A stretch of DNA of 64,000 nt from Pedobacter cryoconitis (GTDB taxonomy: Bacteria; Bacteroidota; Bacteroidia; Sphingobacteriales; Sphingobacteriaceae): assembly GCF_001590605.1 (NCBI RefSeq), contig NZ_CP014504.1, forward strand, positions 310,001 through 374,000, in the 5' to 3' direction. A program made the translations under genes and the position numbers. How positions within the stretch are numbered: the stretch's first letter is position 1; every line of letters begins with the position of its first letter. Below the pieces are notes generated by a model that saw only the letters and a list, made by a program, of their open reading frames with translations, ran no database searches and was not told the origin of the DNA. This document shows, one piece after another, positions 7,098-16,263 of the stretch.

Positions 7098-8396
7098 ATG
7101 AAAAAAGCTATACTCTCATCCTGCCTTATGCTTACCTTATCCTTATATTCCTGTAAAAAGAATAATGGGGGAACGATCACCGGAAATATGACTTATCCAG
7201 ATATGGCCGAAGCTTCAGACCCTGCGGTATTGATGACTGCAGCAAACGGCGTAAAAGTATATAATGGAGGCTTTGGTTCTGCTGTAGCAGCTGACCCCAA
7301 TGATCCTGAAGTTTTTTACCTGTTAACAGACCGTGGCCCTAATGCAGATGGTCCTGCAGATAATATCAAGATATTTGGTAAGCCCGACTTTACGCCTCAG
7401 ATTGGTAAATTCCGTTTGAAAGAAGGAAAGTTAGTTTTGGAGCAAACCATATTATTGAAAAATGCTGCCGGAATCAACCTAAGCGGTTTGCCAAATTTGC
7501 CAGGTGCTGGCTCTACTGAAGAAACAGCAATTGATCTTAACGGGGCAGTTCTGGCACCAAGTAAAGATGGGCTTGATTCCGAAGGATTAGTTCGCGCTGC
7601 TGACGGCAGTTTTTGGGTGAGCGATGAATATGGGCCTCATCTTGTTCACTTTGATCCATCTGGAAAGACCATTGAGCGGATTAATCCATTTGGAGATGGT
7701 ACAGGTGGCCGTAAACTTCCTGCGGTACTTGCAAGGCGTAAACCGAACCGTGGTATGGAGGGGTTAACGCTCACTCCTGATGGAAAAACCTTAGTAGGAA
7801 TCATGCAGTCTCCAATGTTTAATCCTTCTAAAGCAGAAGTAAAGGGATCTGTAGTGCTGCGTATTGTAACTTTTGACATTGCTACTGGTGCGACTAAGCA
7901 ATATGCTTACTTACAGGAAAATGCTTCGCTAACTGGAGTTAGTGAGATTCTGGCGATAAATAATACGACATTTTTAACTCTGGAAAGGGATGGAGATTAT
8001 GGAGGAGCACCAACTACTCCCGCAACCTTTAAAAAAGTATTTAAGATTGATCTTTCTCAGGCTACAGATCTTTCTGATGCTACGAACAGTGCAGCAGGCA
8101 AGTTATTTGGAGGTAAAACCCCAGAACAATTAAAAGATTTGGCAGGTCTTCAGACAGCAGGTATCGTACCAGTCAGCAAAACAGTTGTACTTGATCTCTT
8201 AAAAGATTTGCCATCTGTTTATCCGCATGATAAAGCAGAAGGAATGGCTTTGGTTAATGGAAATACCCTGGTGATCTCAAATGATGACGATTTTGGAGTG
8301 ATTCCGGGAGATAATGGTTCATTTGCACCTAAAATTTTACCGGCTACGAAGACGGTTGACCGCAACAGGTTATATTTTGTGAAGATTAAATTATAA
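7098..8396 (+). CDS. Esterase-like/phytase-like beta-propeller lipoprotein
   Basis: 432 aa lipoprotein (signal MKKAILSSCLMLTLSLYSC, lipobox LYSC, Cys19). The mature part has blades with FYLLTDRGPNADGP, SEGLVRAADGSFWVSDEYGPHLVHFD, NRGMEGLTLTPDGKTLVG and DKAEGMALVNGNTLVISNDDDFGV. These match the 'esterase-like activity of phytase' family (PF13449), a six-bladed Ca-binding propeller of poorly known substrate. It is expected at the outer membrane or in the periplasm. The gene is monocistronic and ends at a hairpin. Confidence 0.8.
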   Translation: MKKAILSSCLMLTLSLYSCKKNNGGTITGNMTYPDMAEASDPAVLMTAANGVKVYNGGFGSAVAADPNDPEVFYLLTDRGPNADGPADNIKIFGKPDFTPQIGKFRLKEGKLVLEQTILLKNAAGINLSGLPNLPGAGSTEETAIDLNGAVLAPSKDGLDSEGLVRAADGSFWVSDEYGPHLVHFDPSGKTIERINPFGDGTGGRKLPAVLARRKPNRGMEGLTLTPDGKTLVGIMQSPMFNPSKAEVKGSVVLRIVTFDIATGATKQYAYLQENASLTGVSEILAINNTTFLTLERDGDYGGAPTTPATFKKVFKIDLSQATDLSDATNSAAGKLFGGKTPEQLKDLAGLQTAGIVPVSKTVVLDLLKDLPSVYPHDKAEGMALVNGNTLVISNDDDFGVIPGDNGSFAPKILPATKTVDRNRLYFVKIKL

Positions 8397-8416
8397 TATT
8401 TTTATAATAAAATAGA

Positions 8417-8452
8417 AGAGCTCTCTTGTCCTGAAGATAAGAGGGCTCTTTG
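8417..8452 (+). terminator. Intrinsic terminator of the phytase-like gene
   Basis: The stem AGAGCTCTCTT / AAGAGGGCTCT has a loop of about 11 nt, followed by a few T. It starts 20 bp after the stop codon. Confidence 0.65.
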
Positions 8453-8599
8453 TAATTGTCAGATTTTCTGATTTGTAGCTTAATATTTTAGTGTTGATTG
8501 CTTTGAATCCGGTTGTTTAAAATGATTTATTGTTTCAATATCTTCCAGTAAAACGTGAACAAATTTGTTGAATATTTTATATCATTTCAGAAATAATGC

Positions 8600-8607
8600 T
8601 ACATTTG
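8600..8607 (+). promoter_or_regulatory. -7 promoter element of tRNA-Leu
   Basis: TACATTTG, a full match to TAnnTTTG, ends 31 nt upstream of the tRNA 5' end. The -33 region is weak. Confidence 0.5.
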
Positions 8608-8638
8608 TCGCCACAGAGCGGATATCCAGAATTTTAAT

Positions 8639-8722
8639 GCCCGGATGGCGAAATTGGTAAACGTTGCGGTCTCAGAAGCCGTTGGAGTAAGATCCTTGAG
8701 AGTTCGAGTCTCTCTTCGGGCA
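8639..8722 (+). tRNA. tRNA-Leu (anticodon CAG)
   Basis: 84-nt class II tRNA. The acceptor 5' strand GCCCGGA pairs with TTCGGGC and the discriminator is A; CCA is not encoded. The anticodon loop is CTCAGAA with U33 and CAG at 34-36. A long variable arm and a T-arm (GAGAG TTCGAGT CTCTC) are present. A terminator follows at 8735. Confidence 0.92.
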
Positions 8723-8734
8723 CGATATGTGTTT

Positions 8735-8773
8735 AAAACCGCCTAGCATTCAATATGTTAGGCGGTTTTTTAT
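8735..8773 (+). terminator. Intrinsic terminator after tRNA-Leu
   Basis: The stem 8735-8748 (AAAACCGCCTAGCA) pairs with 8756-8769 with one wobble, and a T run follows on the plus strand. It starts 13 nt past the tRNA. Confidence 0.85.
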
Positions 8774-8813
8774 TTTTCGGTGTAAATTAGGTGTCGAAAA
8801 TAAGAAGTGCTAC

Positions 8814-8840
8814 GGATCAAGTCATAAACTTGTGGAGTAG
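8814..8840 (+). repeat. Solo IS-type terminal repeat (copy 1 of 3)
   Basis: This 27-bp segment begins GGATCAAGTCAT and ends TTGTGGAGTAG. It matches 24267-24293 at 25 of 27 positions and the reverse complement of 25155-25181 at 26 of 27 positions. It also resembles the terminal repeat of the intact IS at 25198-26625, with the same outer GGATCAA and inner AACTTGTGG. No partner end is seen nearby. Confidence 0.65.
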
Positions 8841-9043
8841 CCGATATAGTTGAAATTATTGCTGGTTTACAGTTTGATAGTGATGAATCTTTACAACAGA
8901 TCATGGATTTTGAAAGAAGGATTAACGAATTAGAAGAAATTAGTAATGAATACAGGTGTGAATTGCTCTCAGCCTTAAATAAAATCAAGCTATTTATAAA
9001 GGATGAGTTAACACTGAAGACACTTGCAGCCAGGGGAAAGTAA
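8828..9043 (+). pseudogene. 5'-truncated coding remnant next to the IS-type repeat
   Basis: An open frame of 71 codons ends at TAA 9041-9043. It begins inside the repeat with no start codon, giving GVADIVEIIAGLQFDS, then a charged helical stretch around INELEEISNEYR, and ends LAARGK. An in-frame ATG at 8903 would give a 46-aa protein. The composition is protein-like and coiled-coil-like, but no family is recognised. It looks like the tail of a gene cut off by mobile-element activity beside the tRNA gene; a tiny real gene cannot be excluded. Confidence 0.35.
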
Positions 9044-9200
9044 ACAAATAAACTTAATATTGTTGGCCTTCGGCAATGATGGCTGCCAATGGATGAATTA
9101 CCAACTGGACAATAACTCAATTTATTGAACGATTCATTATAATGAACAATTAGTTTGTTTATTGAGATAAGTAGCGTTATCTAGAATCATTAACCGAAAC

Positions 9201-9227
9201 AGGGATTTAAGTTTACCTTAAATCCCT
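9201..9227 (-). terminator. Inverted repeat downstream of the secreted protein gene
   Basis: An 11-bp perfect stem (9201-9211 with 9217-9227) with a 5-nt loop lies 34 bp past the stop of the leftward gene. The T-tract on the minus strand is only TGTTT. Confidence 0.45.
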
Positions 9228-9260
9228 GTTATTAATTGATGACCATTCCATAAAAAAACA

Positions 9261-9782
9261 TTAATATTGAATATCACCAAGTGTTACCGAATGCGTCCGA
9301 AGAATATTTAAGCTCTTAGTTCTTTCAAAATAATCTTTTGATGGGATTAATTTTTCAAAATCTTTCAAAAACTCCGGGGTTATTAACATGGAGTAATTTC
9401 CACCTTTTGTTATCAATATTGGTAAAACATAGATAGAATTTTTATACTGATTGAAAATCTTCTTTTTATCCTTTTTGATTTCGTTAGAGACTTTTTCATA
9501 TCTTATCAAACTATCAGCTCGATTTGATGGATTGGTAAACTCAACTTTACTCACCTTTCCTAAGCCGTCTATGTATACTATAATTGAAAATAGAACGGAT
9601 TGTTTTTCTGGAGGTAAGGCATCAAAATTAAATGTTCCTTCTGTCATAATACCACTTAGCATGGAAGTATATATTTGATCCTCCGGCGTAGTGATTCGTG
9701 CTTTTAGCTTTTTATTTTGAGCATTTGTCTGAACTGATATCAGAATTATTATTGATAAAAAAAATAATTTAGTTATTTTCAT
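9261..9782 (-). CDS. Secreted protein of unknown function
   Basis: 173 aa with a signal peptide, MKITKLFFLSIIILISVQTNAQ, predicted to be cleaved after Ala-Gln. The mature part is a compact lysine-rich domain with the core SVLFSIIVYIDGLGKVSKVEFTN, reminiscent of TonB-C-like or energy-transducer-like short domains, though the match is too weak to name. It lies 10 bp downstream of the zincin-like lipoprotein gene on the same strand and is probably co-transcribed with it. Confidence 0.65.
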   Translation of the reverse strand: MKITKLFFLSIIILISVQTNAQNKKLKARITTPEDQIYTSMLSGIMTEGTFNFDALPPEKQSVLFSIIVYIDGLGKVSKVEFTNPSNRADSLIRYEKVSNEIKKDKKKIFNQYKNSIYVLPILITKGGNYSMLITPEFLKDFEKLIPSKDYFERTKSLNILRTHSVTLGDIQY

Positions 9783-9792
9783 AATTTTAAAT

Positions 9793-11142
9793 TTAAGGGC
9801 AATAACTGCCTTTCGACTGTGTATTTGCAGTAGTAGGTTTTGTACTGTATAGGGTATTTATTTTAATAAAATCACTTTTTGCCGATGGTGCTAATCTATT
9901 AAACAAATTAGTATTCTGTAAACCTCCCCATGCTAAATTTCTAGCATCACTTTCAAGTAAAGTTGGAAATATTGACATAAGATCTTTAGTTAGCATCTTA
10001 ACATAATTATCGGCAATATATTCATGTTGTACTGGCACCAACATTGGATTTCCAGGTATATCCGGGCCATACAATGCATTAAGGTATGCGTGTAAGACTT
10101 CATGGTATACAGTTGCTACATTATACTCCAGAGAATTGTTTGGCATTTTATCTGTATTAAATGATATAGTCAAATCATTTAAATTAGTTTCACTAGAAAA
10201 TCTAGTGTAGGCTTCGGCATCTTTAGTATTATTGAATGGATAATCGTAGAAAGCAACATTAAATTCTTTGCCTGACAAAAATGTATTAACCATTAAATTT
10301 TTAATTTCACTCTTTACATTTTTTCCTAATGCCATTTTAAGCGCTGCATTTATGCAAGGATTTTGGACGTTGTTAGCAGTGTCTCGTCCTGCCTCTGGTG
10401 TAGAGCCTGTTGATCCACCTGATGGAGGTACGGGTTCGACAGGATAATAGTCAACAGGCCCATAACCATTATCAGTTGAAGGCCCCTGAGGATCTCCGAT
10501 TTGTGGTGTAGTTGGGCCTTGCCCTTCAATTTCAACTTCTTCAAGATCATGGATGCCATTTACGGCAACAGTTTTTACTCCCGTGAATATTTTTGTTTTA
10601 TTATTAGCTAACAGCAAAAATAAATTACCATTGCTACCGATTTTATTTTTTTGCTCGTATAACATAACACTGTTGGTTATTGACTTTGCTAATTGGAACC
10701 TGCCTGATGTTGCATCATACTGTCCTGCTTTTAGTAATGCACCATTTAAAGCATAAAACTCTAATAATATTGAATTGTCATTCGACACAGTATATTTTTT
10801 GATTACCTCATGTGGCAATCCATTGGTTATAATCACATTTAATTCAGAGAATGAATTAGTTGTTTGTTTAAGAGGAATGGCGAGAACGGTTTTATTTTCA
10901 CTATTTATGCTGGTCTTGATATTTGACCAGTCTGGCGCCATGCCAATAGATTTTAAACTGCTTATCAGTGGGATTCCTGCTAGGGATTGCTTTTCAAGAG
11001 ATGATTTAGCAATATCTACAAGAGACTGCGTAGATAGTTGGCCTTTAGCAACCTCGGGTACATTGTCTTTTTTACATGAATGCAAAAAGAGCATTATAGG
11101 AACAACTAAAAATAGATGTTTACATAAAAATTGTTTTCTCAT
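9793..11142 (-). CDS. Lipoprotein with zincin-like HEVLH motif
   Basis: 449 aa from the ATG at 11142 (an upstream in-frame ATG at 11163 would add seven residues and spoil the signal). The signal ends LFLHSC, a lipobox. Residues about 210-260 are Pro/Gly/Ser-rich, probably a linker. The C-terminal part contains VATVYHEVLHAYLNALYGPD; H347-E-V-L-H351 fits the HExxH zinc site of a metallopeptidase, and HEYIADNYVKM about 30 residues later could supply the third ligand. An outer-membrane-anchored metalloprotease or an inactive relative is likely. The substrate is unknown. Confidence 0.6.
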   Translation of the reverse strand: MRKQFLCKHLFLVVPIMLFLHSCKKDNVPEVAKGQLSTQSLVDIAKSSLEKQSLAGIPLISSLKSIGMAPDWSNIKTSINSENKTVLAIPLKQTTNSFSELNVIITNGLPHEVIKKYTVSNDNSILLEFYALNGALLKAGQYDATSGRFQLAKSITNSVMLYEQKNKIGSNGNLFLLLANNKTKIFTGVKTVAVNGIHDLEEVEIEGQGPTTPQIGDPQGPSTDNGYGPVDYYPVEPVPPSGGSTGSTPEAGRDTANNVQNPCINAALKMALGKNVKSEIKNLMVNTFLSGKEFNVAFYDYPFNNTKDAEAYTRFSSETNLNDLTISFNTDKMPNNSLEYNVATVYHEVLHAYLNALYGPDIPGNPMLVPVQHEYIADNYVKMLTKDLMSIFPTLLESDARNLAWGGLQNTNLFNRLAPSAKSDFIKINTLYSTKPTTANTQSKGSYCP

Positions 11143-11340
11143 ACTTAATTTAGATTTGGTCAAGTATCGTAATTAAACTGAGCTGAATTTTTTCTTTTAC
11201 GCCAAATGAGGTTTTGTCGTGGTGAAAATCGGGCAAATACGGAAACCCGTATTTTTCTCCTTCAATTAGGATGATTTTCAATTGCCTCACCAATTCATTT
11301 AACATAAGCTGTGGCTGCAAAATCAGCAAAATAGATTCCT

Positions 11341-11348
11341 TACCTTTG
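11341..11348 (+). promoter_or_regulatory. -7 promoter element upstream of a secreted protein gene
   Basis: TACCTTTG matches TAnnTTTG fully and ends 51 nt before the ATG at 11400. No clear -33 is seen. Confidence 0.4.
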
Positions 11349-11399
11349 CGCGGAATTATAGCTATTTAGCCTTGATTCAAAATAATAATAAATCATTAT

Positions 11400-12443
11400 A
11401 TGCTGAGAAGAAAGACAATAGTATTGGTTATCATATGCCTGATTTTCACCATCAAGGTAAATGGACAAACAACTTGTAAAATAATGCCTGATTCTCTGGG
11501 CAAAGACCTCGCAGCTGCCTTCTTAAACCAAGAAGATCTTAGTCAGCTATCGATTTTCCCAAACGCTCCATCTGCTGCACCGCTACTCATCAATGCATGG
11601 AATAAACTACTTAATAAAGCGAAAAACAAGGAAATTACTCCAGCAAATACTACTTTCTATAACAGTTACTTCTCAACCAACCAGGTTTTAGACAATTCCC
11701 AAACACCAGACAGACTCACCTTATATGTCACATTTAAACATGCTGCTGATACACTCGCAATCAAACTGGACTTATTGAAACAGGATGACCACTGGTTATT
11801 AACAGCAGTCAAAGACAATTTCTTTTGGCTTAAGACAGCAGAAAGTAATAAGATTAGTTTTGAACCTGCCATTGGAAAGGAAGAACCAGATGCAGCAAAT
11901 TCATTACCTGTCTATTCAACAACTCATGCTATCAAGGATGACCATTGGATAACAGCAGGAACATGTGTTTCAGACCCTAAGCTATTTGTCGATGCAGTAT
12001 TAAACGATATGGCTGCTCATACTCCTGTAAAAGAGCTTCCTTATCTGGTTTCTGAAGCCGAATTTATCCAGTATTTTCGCTCAGATATCCTGCAAATGGC
12101 AGGTAATAAATTAAAAGGTTCGCCAGGTGCCCAGGAAAAAGAAATATTAACAAATATTCAGACGCTGATGAATAAACATCCTGAACAATATTATAGTGAA
12201 ATATTAAATGATATCAGTTCGGTTTCCGACTATCTTGGAAGTACTAAATATACGATCAGCAAGAATAAATCAATAAGCTATAAGATTGGGAATTTTGATA
12301 ATGACCTTTATGCATCCGGTAAAATAAGTTTGGAGGTGACCGTCAAATTTGAAATTGAAAATGGTGAAGATACAATTCAGTTCTCCGGTTACTGGATTAA
12401 TGGCAAATGGATACTTGCAGAATTGGACCGGTTGTCTATTTAA
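11400..12443 (+). CDS. Secreted protein of unknown function
   Basis: 347 aa. It begins with a signal peptide (MLRRKTIVLVIICLIFTIKVNGQ). The mature part is mixed alpha/beta with no catalytic motif that I recognise; the last 60 residues (ISYKIGNFDNDLYASGKIS...WINGKWILAEL) resemble a beta-rich SnoaL/NTF2-like tail with W-x-N-G-K-W, but this is a guess. It is monocistronic. Confidence 0.6.
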   Translation: MLRRKTIVLVIICLIFTIKVNGQTTCKIMPDSLGKDLAAAFLNQEDLSQLSIFPNAPSAAPLLINAWNKLLNKAKNKEITPANTTFYNSYFSTNQVLDNSQTPDRLTLYVTFKHAADTLAIKLDLLKQDDHWLLTAVKDNFFWLKTAESNKISFEPAIGKEEPDAANSLPVYSTTHAIKDDHWITAGTCVSDPKLFVDAVLNDMAAHTPVKELPYLVSEAEFIQYFRSDILQMAGNKLKGSPGAQEKEILTNIQTLMNKHPEQYYSEILNDISSVSDYLGSTKYTISKNKSISYKIGNFDNDLYASGKISLEVTVKFEIENGEDTIQFSGYWINGKWILAELDRLSI

Positions 12444-12559
12444 GCTTTGCAACACTTCTGTATGTAAAGTCAAATCTTTCAGTACCGGATATTTTTACCA
12501 TTACTAATCTCTAATTTTATAAAACAGGCAAATATCCTGTCTTAATAGAGAGCTCAATA

Positions 12560-13579
12560 ATGGTAAATGAAACACATCAAAAGAAACTATCAAGTATCCC
12601 ATATTCAGTATTAGATTTAGCAACAGTAGTTGCAGGAAAGACACCTTCTGATACTTTTATCAATAGCGTTGATCTGGCGCAAAATGCAGAGAAATTTGGT
12701 TATACCAGGTATTGGCTGGCAGAACATCACAACATGATTAGTGTGGCCAGCTCTGCAACTTCGCTGCTGATCGGTCATATCGCAGGGAATACCAAGACCA
12801 TCCGGGTAGGTTCTGGCGGAATTATGCTGCCTAACCACTCCCCGTTAATCGTTGCAGAACAGTTTGGAACTTTGGCCTCGTTATATCCAGGAAGAATAGA
12901 TTTAGGCCTCGGTCGTGCGCCGGGGACAGATCAAACCACTGCAATGGCTATCAGAGGAGAGCGCTTTAACGCGGTGCATGACTTCCCGCAAGATATTATC
13001 AAATTACAAACTTTTTTCTCTGCAGATAATGCAAATAGCCGTGTCAGAGCAATTCCGGGTGAAGGACTCGACATTCCAATCTGGGTACTGGGGTCAAGTA
13101 CTGACAGTGCACGTTTAGCTGCCGCTATGGGACTTCCTTATGCTTTTGCAAGTCATTTTGCTCCGGCACAATTCCTGACAGCAATCAACCTTTACCGTCA
13201 GAATTTCAAACCTTCTGAACATCTTAAAGAACCATATGTAATCTCTTGTATCAATGTAATCGCTGCAGATACAGATGCGGAAGCAGACAGACTGTCCACT
13301 TCTTTAAAACGCTTTTTTATGGGAGTTGTAACCGGTAAACTTGAACTACTGCAACCTCCGGTTGACCATATGAATGACGTGTGGACTGACTACGAAGAAG
13401 AAGCAGTGAGCCAAATGATAGCCTGTTCATTTTTTGGTAGTCCTGAAACTATCAAAGAAGATATGGAATCTTTTATTAAACAGACCGGAGTTGATGAGGT
13501 CATGGTTACTTCTCACATTTTTGATCATCAGGCAAGATTGCATTCGTACCAGCTTTTTGCAGAGCTGATGAAGGGGTAA
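12560..13579 (+). CDS. LLM-class flavin-dependent oxidoreductase (luciferase-like)
   Basis: 339 aa. The N-terminus contains YWLAEHHNM and [45 protein letters not shown], the signature of the MsnO8 group of bacterial luciferase-like monooxygenases, which use FMNH2 and O2. No second luciferase subunit is present and the substrate is unknown. An aldo/keto reductase follows 63 bp later in the same direction; both may belong to one redox or detoxification transcript. Confidence 0.85.
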   Translation: MVNETHQKKLSSIPYSVLDLATVVAGKTPSDTFINSVDLAQNAEKFGYTRYWLAEHHNMISVASSATSLLIGHIAGNTKTIRVGSGGIMLPNHSPLIVAEQFGTLASLYPGRIDLGLGRAPGTDQTTAMAIRGERFNAVHDFPQDIIKLQTFFSADNANSRVRAIPGEGLDIPIWVLGSSTDSARLAAAMGLPYAFASHFAPAQFLTAINLYRQNFKPSEHLKEPYVISCINVIAADTDAEADRLSTSLKRFFMGVVTGKLELLQPPVDHMNDVWTDYEEEAVSQMIACSFFGSPETIKEDMESFIKQTGVDEVMVTSHIFDHQARLHSYQLFAELMKG

Positions 13580-13642
13580 CTGGCGTCTCAAACAAATAAC
13601 AAAATCTCTCAGGAGACTAAATGGATTTTAAACTAATATAGC

Positions 13643-14680
13643 ATGGAATACAGACAATTAGGCGCATCGGGACTTAAAGTGCCCGTATTAAGTTTTGGTA
13701 CTGCAACTTTTGGTGGTGGAAATGAATTCTTTAAAGCCTGGGGAAGTACACAAGCAGATGAAGCAAGCAGACTGATCAACCTTTGCCTGGATGCAGGTGT
13801 TAATCTTTTTGATACTGCGAACGTATATTCTAACGGACTTTCGGAAGAAATTTTAGGGCAAGCCCTCAAAGGGTTGCGCAATAAAGTTTTAATCTCCACT
13901 AAAGCTACTTTTGCAATGGCTGACGGACCAAATGATCTGGGATCTTCCAGATTTCATTTGCTAAAGCAATGTGAAGACAGTTTAAAAAGACTGAATACTG
14001 ATCACATTGACATTTATCACATGCACGGTTTTGATGCAACTACACCAGTTGAAGAAACCTTGAAGACTTTAGAAAACCTGGTAGAAAGTGGTAAAGTACG
14101 TTATATAGCCTGCTCTAATTTTTCAGGCTGGCACTTAATGAAATCCCTTTCAGTTTCCGAAAGATACGGATGGTCCAGATATATCGCCCACCAAGCCTAT
14201 TATTCTTTGCTTGACCGGGAATTTGAATGGGAATTAATGCCATTAGGAATCGATCAGAAAGTTGGGACGATTGTATGGAGCCCTTTGGCTTCGGGACGTT
14301 TATCAGGAAAATACAGACGCAACCAACCACTTCCTGAGAATAACCGTGTACAACAGGGAGGAGGGCATGGACCTGCTCTAGATGAAGAACGTTTATATAC
14401 AATCATGGATGCACTGGACATTGTAGCCGAAGAAACAGGTAAAACTGTTGCACAGGTCTCATTAAACTGGCTATTACAGCGTCCTACGGTTTCAAATATT
14501 GTAATTGGGGCTAGAAATGAAGAGCAATTGAAACAAAATCTGGAAGCAATAGGCTGGAACCTGAATACAGATCAGGTGAAAAGACTAGATGAGGCTAGTC
14601 AACTGGAGCCGGTTTATCCTTACTGGCACCAAAGACAAAGTTTGCAATTAAACCCATTGCCAGAATTTTATAAAGGATAA
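13643..14680 (+). CDS. Aldo/keto reductase
   Basis: 345 aa. The AKR catalytic set is visible: D and Tyr in FDTANVYSNGLSEEILG, Lys in VLISTKATF and His in IDIYHMHGFD. The C-terminal NADPH site reads SNIVIGARNEEQLKQNL. It is a soluble NADPH-dependent carbonyl reductase of unknown substrate. It is related to the second AKR at 55702, although with a different C-terminus. Confidence 0.88.
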   Translation: MEYRQLGASGLKVPVLSFGTATFGGGNEFFKAWGSTQADEASRLINLCLDAGVNLFDTANVYSNGLSEEILGQALKGLRNKVLISTKATFAMADGPNDLGSSRFHLLKQCEDSLKRLNTDHIDIYHMHGFDATTPVEETLKTLENLVESGKVRYIACSNFSGWHLMKSLSVSERYGWSRYIAHQAYYSLLDREFEWELMPLGIDQKVGTIVWSPLASGRLSGKYRRNQPLPENNRVQQGGGHGPALDEERLYTIMDALDIVAEETGKTVAQVSLNWLLQRPTVSNIVIGARNEEQLKQNLEAIGWNLNTDQVKRLDEASQLEPVYPYWHQRQSLQLNPLPEFYKG

Positions 14681-14694
14681 TATTCCTGTCAACG

Positions 14695-14764
14695 CAACTA
14701 TGGTTGGAGATTGGCTGGCTCAATAAAATGAACAAAAACAAAAAACCAATGAAAACCATAGTTG
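14695..14764 (+). repeat. 11-bp inverted repeat with a 48-nt spacer
   Basis: CAACTATGGTT (14695-14705) is repeated inverted at 14754-14764, with an A-rich spacer. It lies after the AKR stop and before the DUF2147 gene. It could be a weak terminator or a regulatory site. Confidence 0.4.
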
Positions 14765-14810
14765 TTTAATAGGTGTAATTTGTAAATTAGCCTAAACTAA
14801 ATATAAACTT

Positions 14811-15242
14811 ATGAAATACATTTCACTGCTTTTACTGATTACGGCAATCTCCTTCACAGGTTTTGCACAAAACAAAGATGCTATTCTTGGTCAATGGGTT
14901 AACTCCACAGGGGAGGCACATGTAGAGATTTATAAAAAAGAGTCTAAATATTTCGGTAAGATTGTATGGCTTAAGGCTCCGAAAGATGAAAAAGGCAATG
15001 CAAAAACGGATATAAAAAATCCTGATGCCAAACTGAAGTCAAGACCTATATTAGGAATGGAAATGCTTAAAGACTTTGTTTTTGAGGATGGTAAATGGAC
15101 TGACGGAAAAATCTATGATCCTAAATCGGGTAAAACCTATAGCTGTAATATGAACCTTAAAGACAACGGTGATTTGAATATGCGCGGGTATATCGGTATC
15201 TCGATTATTGGAAGATCTGAAGTCTGGAAAAAAGTTAAATAA
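14811..15242 (+). CDS. DUF2147 domain secreted protein
   Basis: 143 aa. It has a signal peptide (MKYISLLLLITAISFTGFAQ) and then the DUF2147 pattern: ILGQWVNSTGEAHVEIYK, YFGKIVWLK, GMEMLKDF, WTDGKIYDPKSGKTY and MRGYIGISIIGRSEVWKKV. The fold is a lipocalin-like beta-barrel; its ligand is not known. The stop codon overlaps the next start by one base (TAATG at 15240-15244), so translation is coupled. Confidence 0.88.
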   Translation: MKYISLLLLITAISFTGFAQNKDAILGQWVNSTGEAHVEIYKKESKYFGKIVWLKAPKDEKGNAKTDIKNPDAKLKSRPILGMEMLKDFVFEDGKWTDGKIYDPKSGKTYSCNMNLKDNGDLNMRGYIGISIIGRSEVWKKVK

Positions 15243-16258
15243 TGCGAATACTCCTGTACCTTTTATTGCTGACGCCCTTTGCTGTATTTTCACAAACCTA
15301 TGAACTAAGTACTGTTAGTACTGGAACCAATACCAGTATCAGAGGGATGTCTGTCGTATCTGACAGCATTGCCTGGGTAAGTGGGAGCAACGGATTTATT
15401 GGCAGAAGCATAGATGGAGGTAAGGAGTGGACATGGACAAAACCCAAAGGCTATGAAAAACTCGATTTCAGGGATATCGAAGCATTTGATAAAAACCATG
15501 CAGTAATCGTCAATGCAGGTTCCCCAGCATATGTTCTTCGTACTGAAGATGGAGGTAAAAGCTGGACTGAAACCTATAAAAACCTGGACTCTGCTATATT
15601 TCTTGATGGCATGTCATTCTGGGATAAAAAACATGGGATCATCTTTGGTGATCCCATTCAAAATCATTTACAACTGCTTATTACCGATGATGGAGGATGT
15701 AACTGGAAAGATGTATCCTCCAGATTAGAACAGACTTTAGCAACAGGCGAAGCAGGTTTTGCTGCAAGTGGCACCGGAATTAAAACCTTGCCCGGTGGAA
15801 AAGTCTGGATCGCTACAGGCGGTACAAAATCAAACATTTATGCTTCTGACAATTACGGGCTGAGCTGGAAAAGATATGACTGTCCGATTTTGCATGGAAA
15901 AAGCACTACCGGAGCATTCTCCGTTGACTTCTATAACGAAAATCAGGGGATAGTAGTTGGTGGTGATTATGAAAAAGATAAGGAGAACACCAACAACGTC
16001 TTACTCACCAGCGATGGAGGAAAATCATGGTCAAAACCATCCAGACCAGTATTCGGTTTCCGTTCGGGAGTAATCTGGTATGATGATAAAACCTGTTTTG
16101 CGACTGGTACCTCAGGTACCGATGTTTCCAGAGACGGAGGAATGAATTGGTATCACATTTCTGAAGAAAGCTTTAATGTCATTCAAAAAGCAAAAGGCGG
16201 CAAGCTCATTTTACTTGCCGGTGGTAAAGGGTTGATCTACAGTTTGAAAATCAAATAA
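15242..16258 (+). CDS. Secreted BNR/YCF48-like beta-propeller protein
   Basis: 338 aa. After the signal peptide MRILLYLLLLTPFAVFSQ come repeated BNR/Asp-box units: GRSIDGGKEWTW, LRTEDGGKSWTE, LITDDGGCNWKD, YASDNYGLSWKR, LLTSDGGKSWSK and DVSRDGGMNWYH. This is a six- or seven-bladed propeller of the WD40/YVTN/BNR or YCF48-like type, probably periplasmic or surface-located. No sialidase residues are evident, so a binding or assembly role is likelier than hydrolysis. It is co-expressed with the DUF2147 protein. Confidence 0.82.
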   Translation: MRILLYLLLLTPFAVFSQTYELSTVSTGTNTSIRGMSVVSDSIAWVSGSNGFIGRSIDGGKEWTWTKPKGYEKLDFRDIEAFDKNHAVIVNAGSPAYVLRTEDGGKSWTETYKNLDSAIFLDGMSFWDKKHGIIFGDPIQNHLQLLITDDGGCNWKDVSSRLEQTLATGEAGFAASGTGIKTLPGGKVWIATGGTKSNIYASDNYGLSWKRYDCPILHGKSTTGAFSVDFYNENQGIVVGGDYEKDKENTNNVLLTSDGGKSWSKPSRPVFGFRSGVIWYDDKTCFATGTSGTDVSRDGGMNWYHISEESFNVIQKAKGGKLILLAGGKGLIYSLKIK

Positions 16259-16263
16259 GCTGA

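Noticed and set aside
8770..9120. 116-codon leftward frame opposite the coding remnant
   Set aside because: It is Ser/Leu-rich, lacks a recognisable motif and is the antisense of a more protein-like plus-strand frame; it also runs through the terminator of tRNA-Leu.
10775..11176. 133-codon rightward frame opposite the zincin lipoprotein
   Set aside because: Shadow of the lipoprotein gene; Cys/Leu-rich antisense composition.
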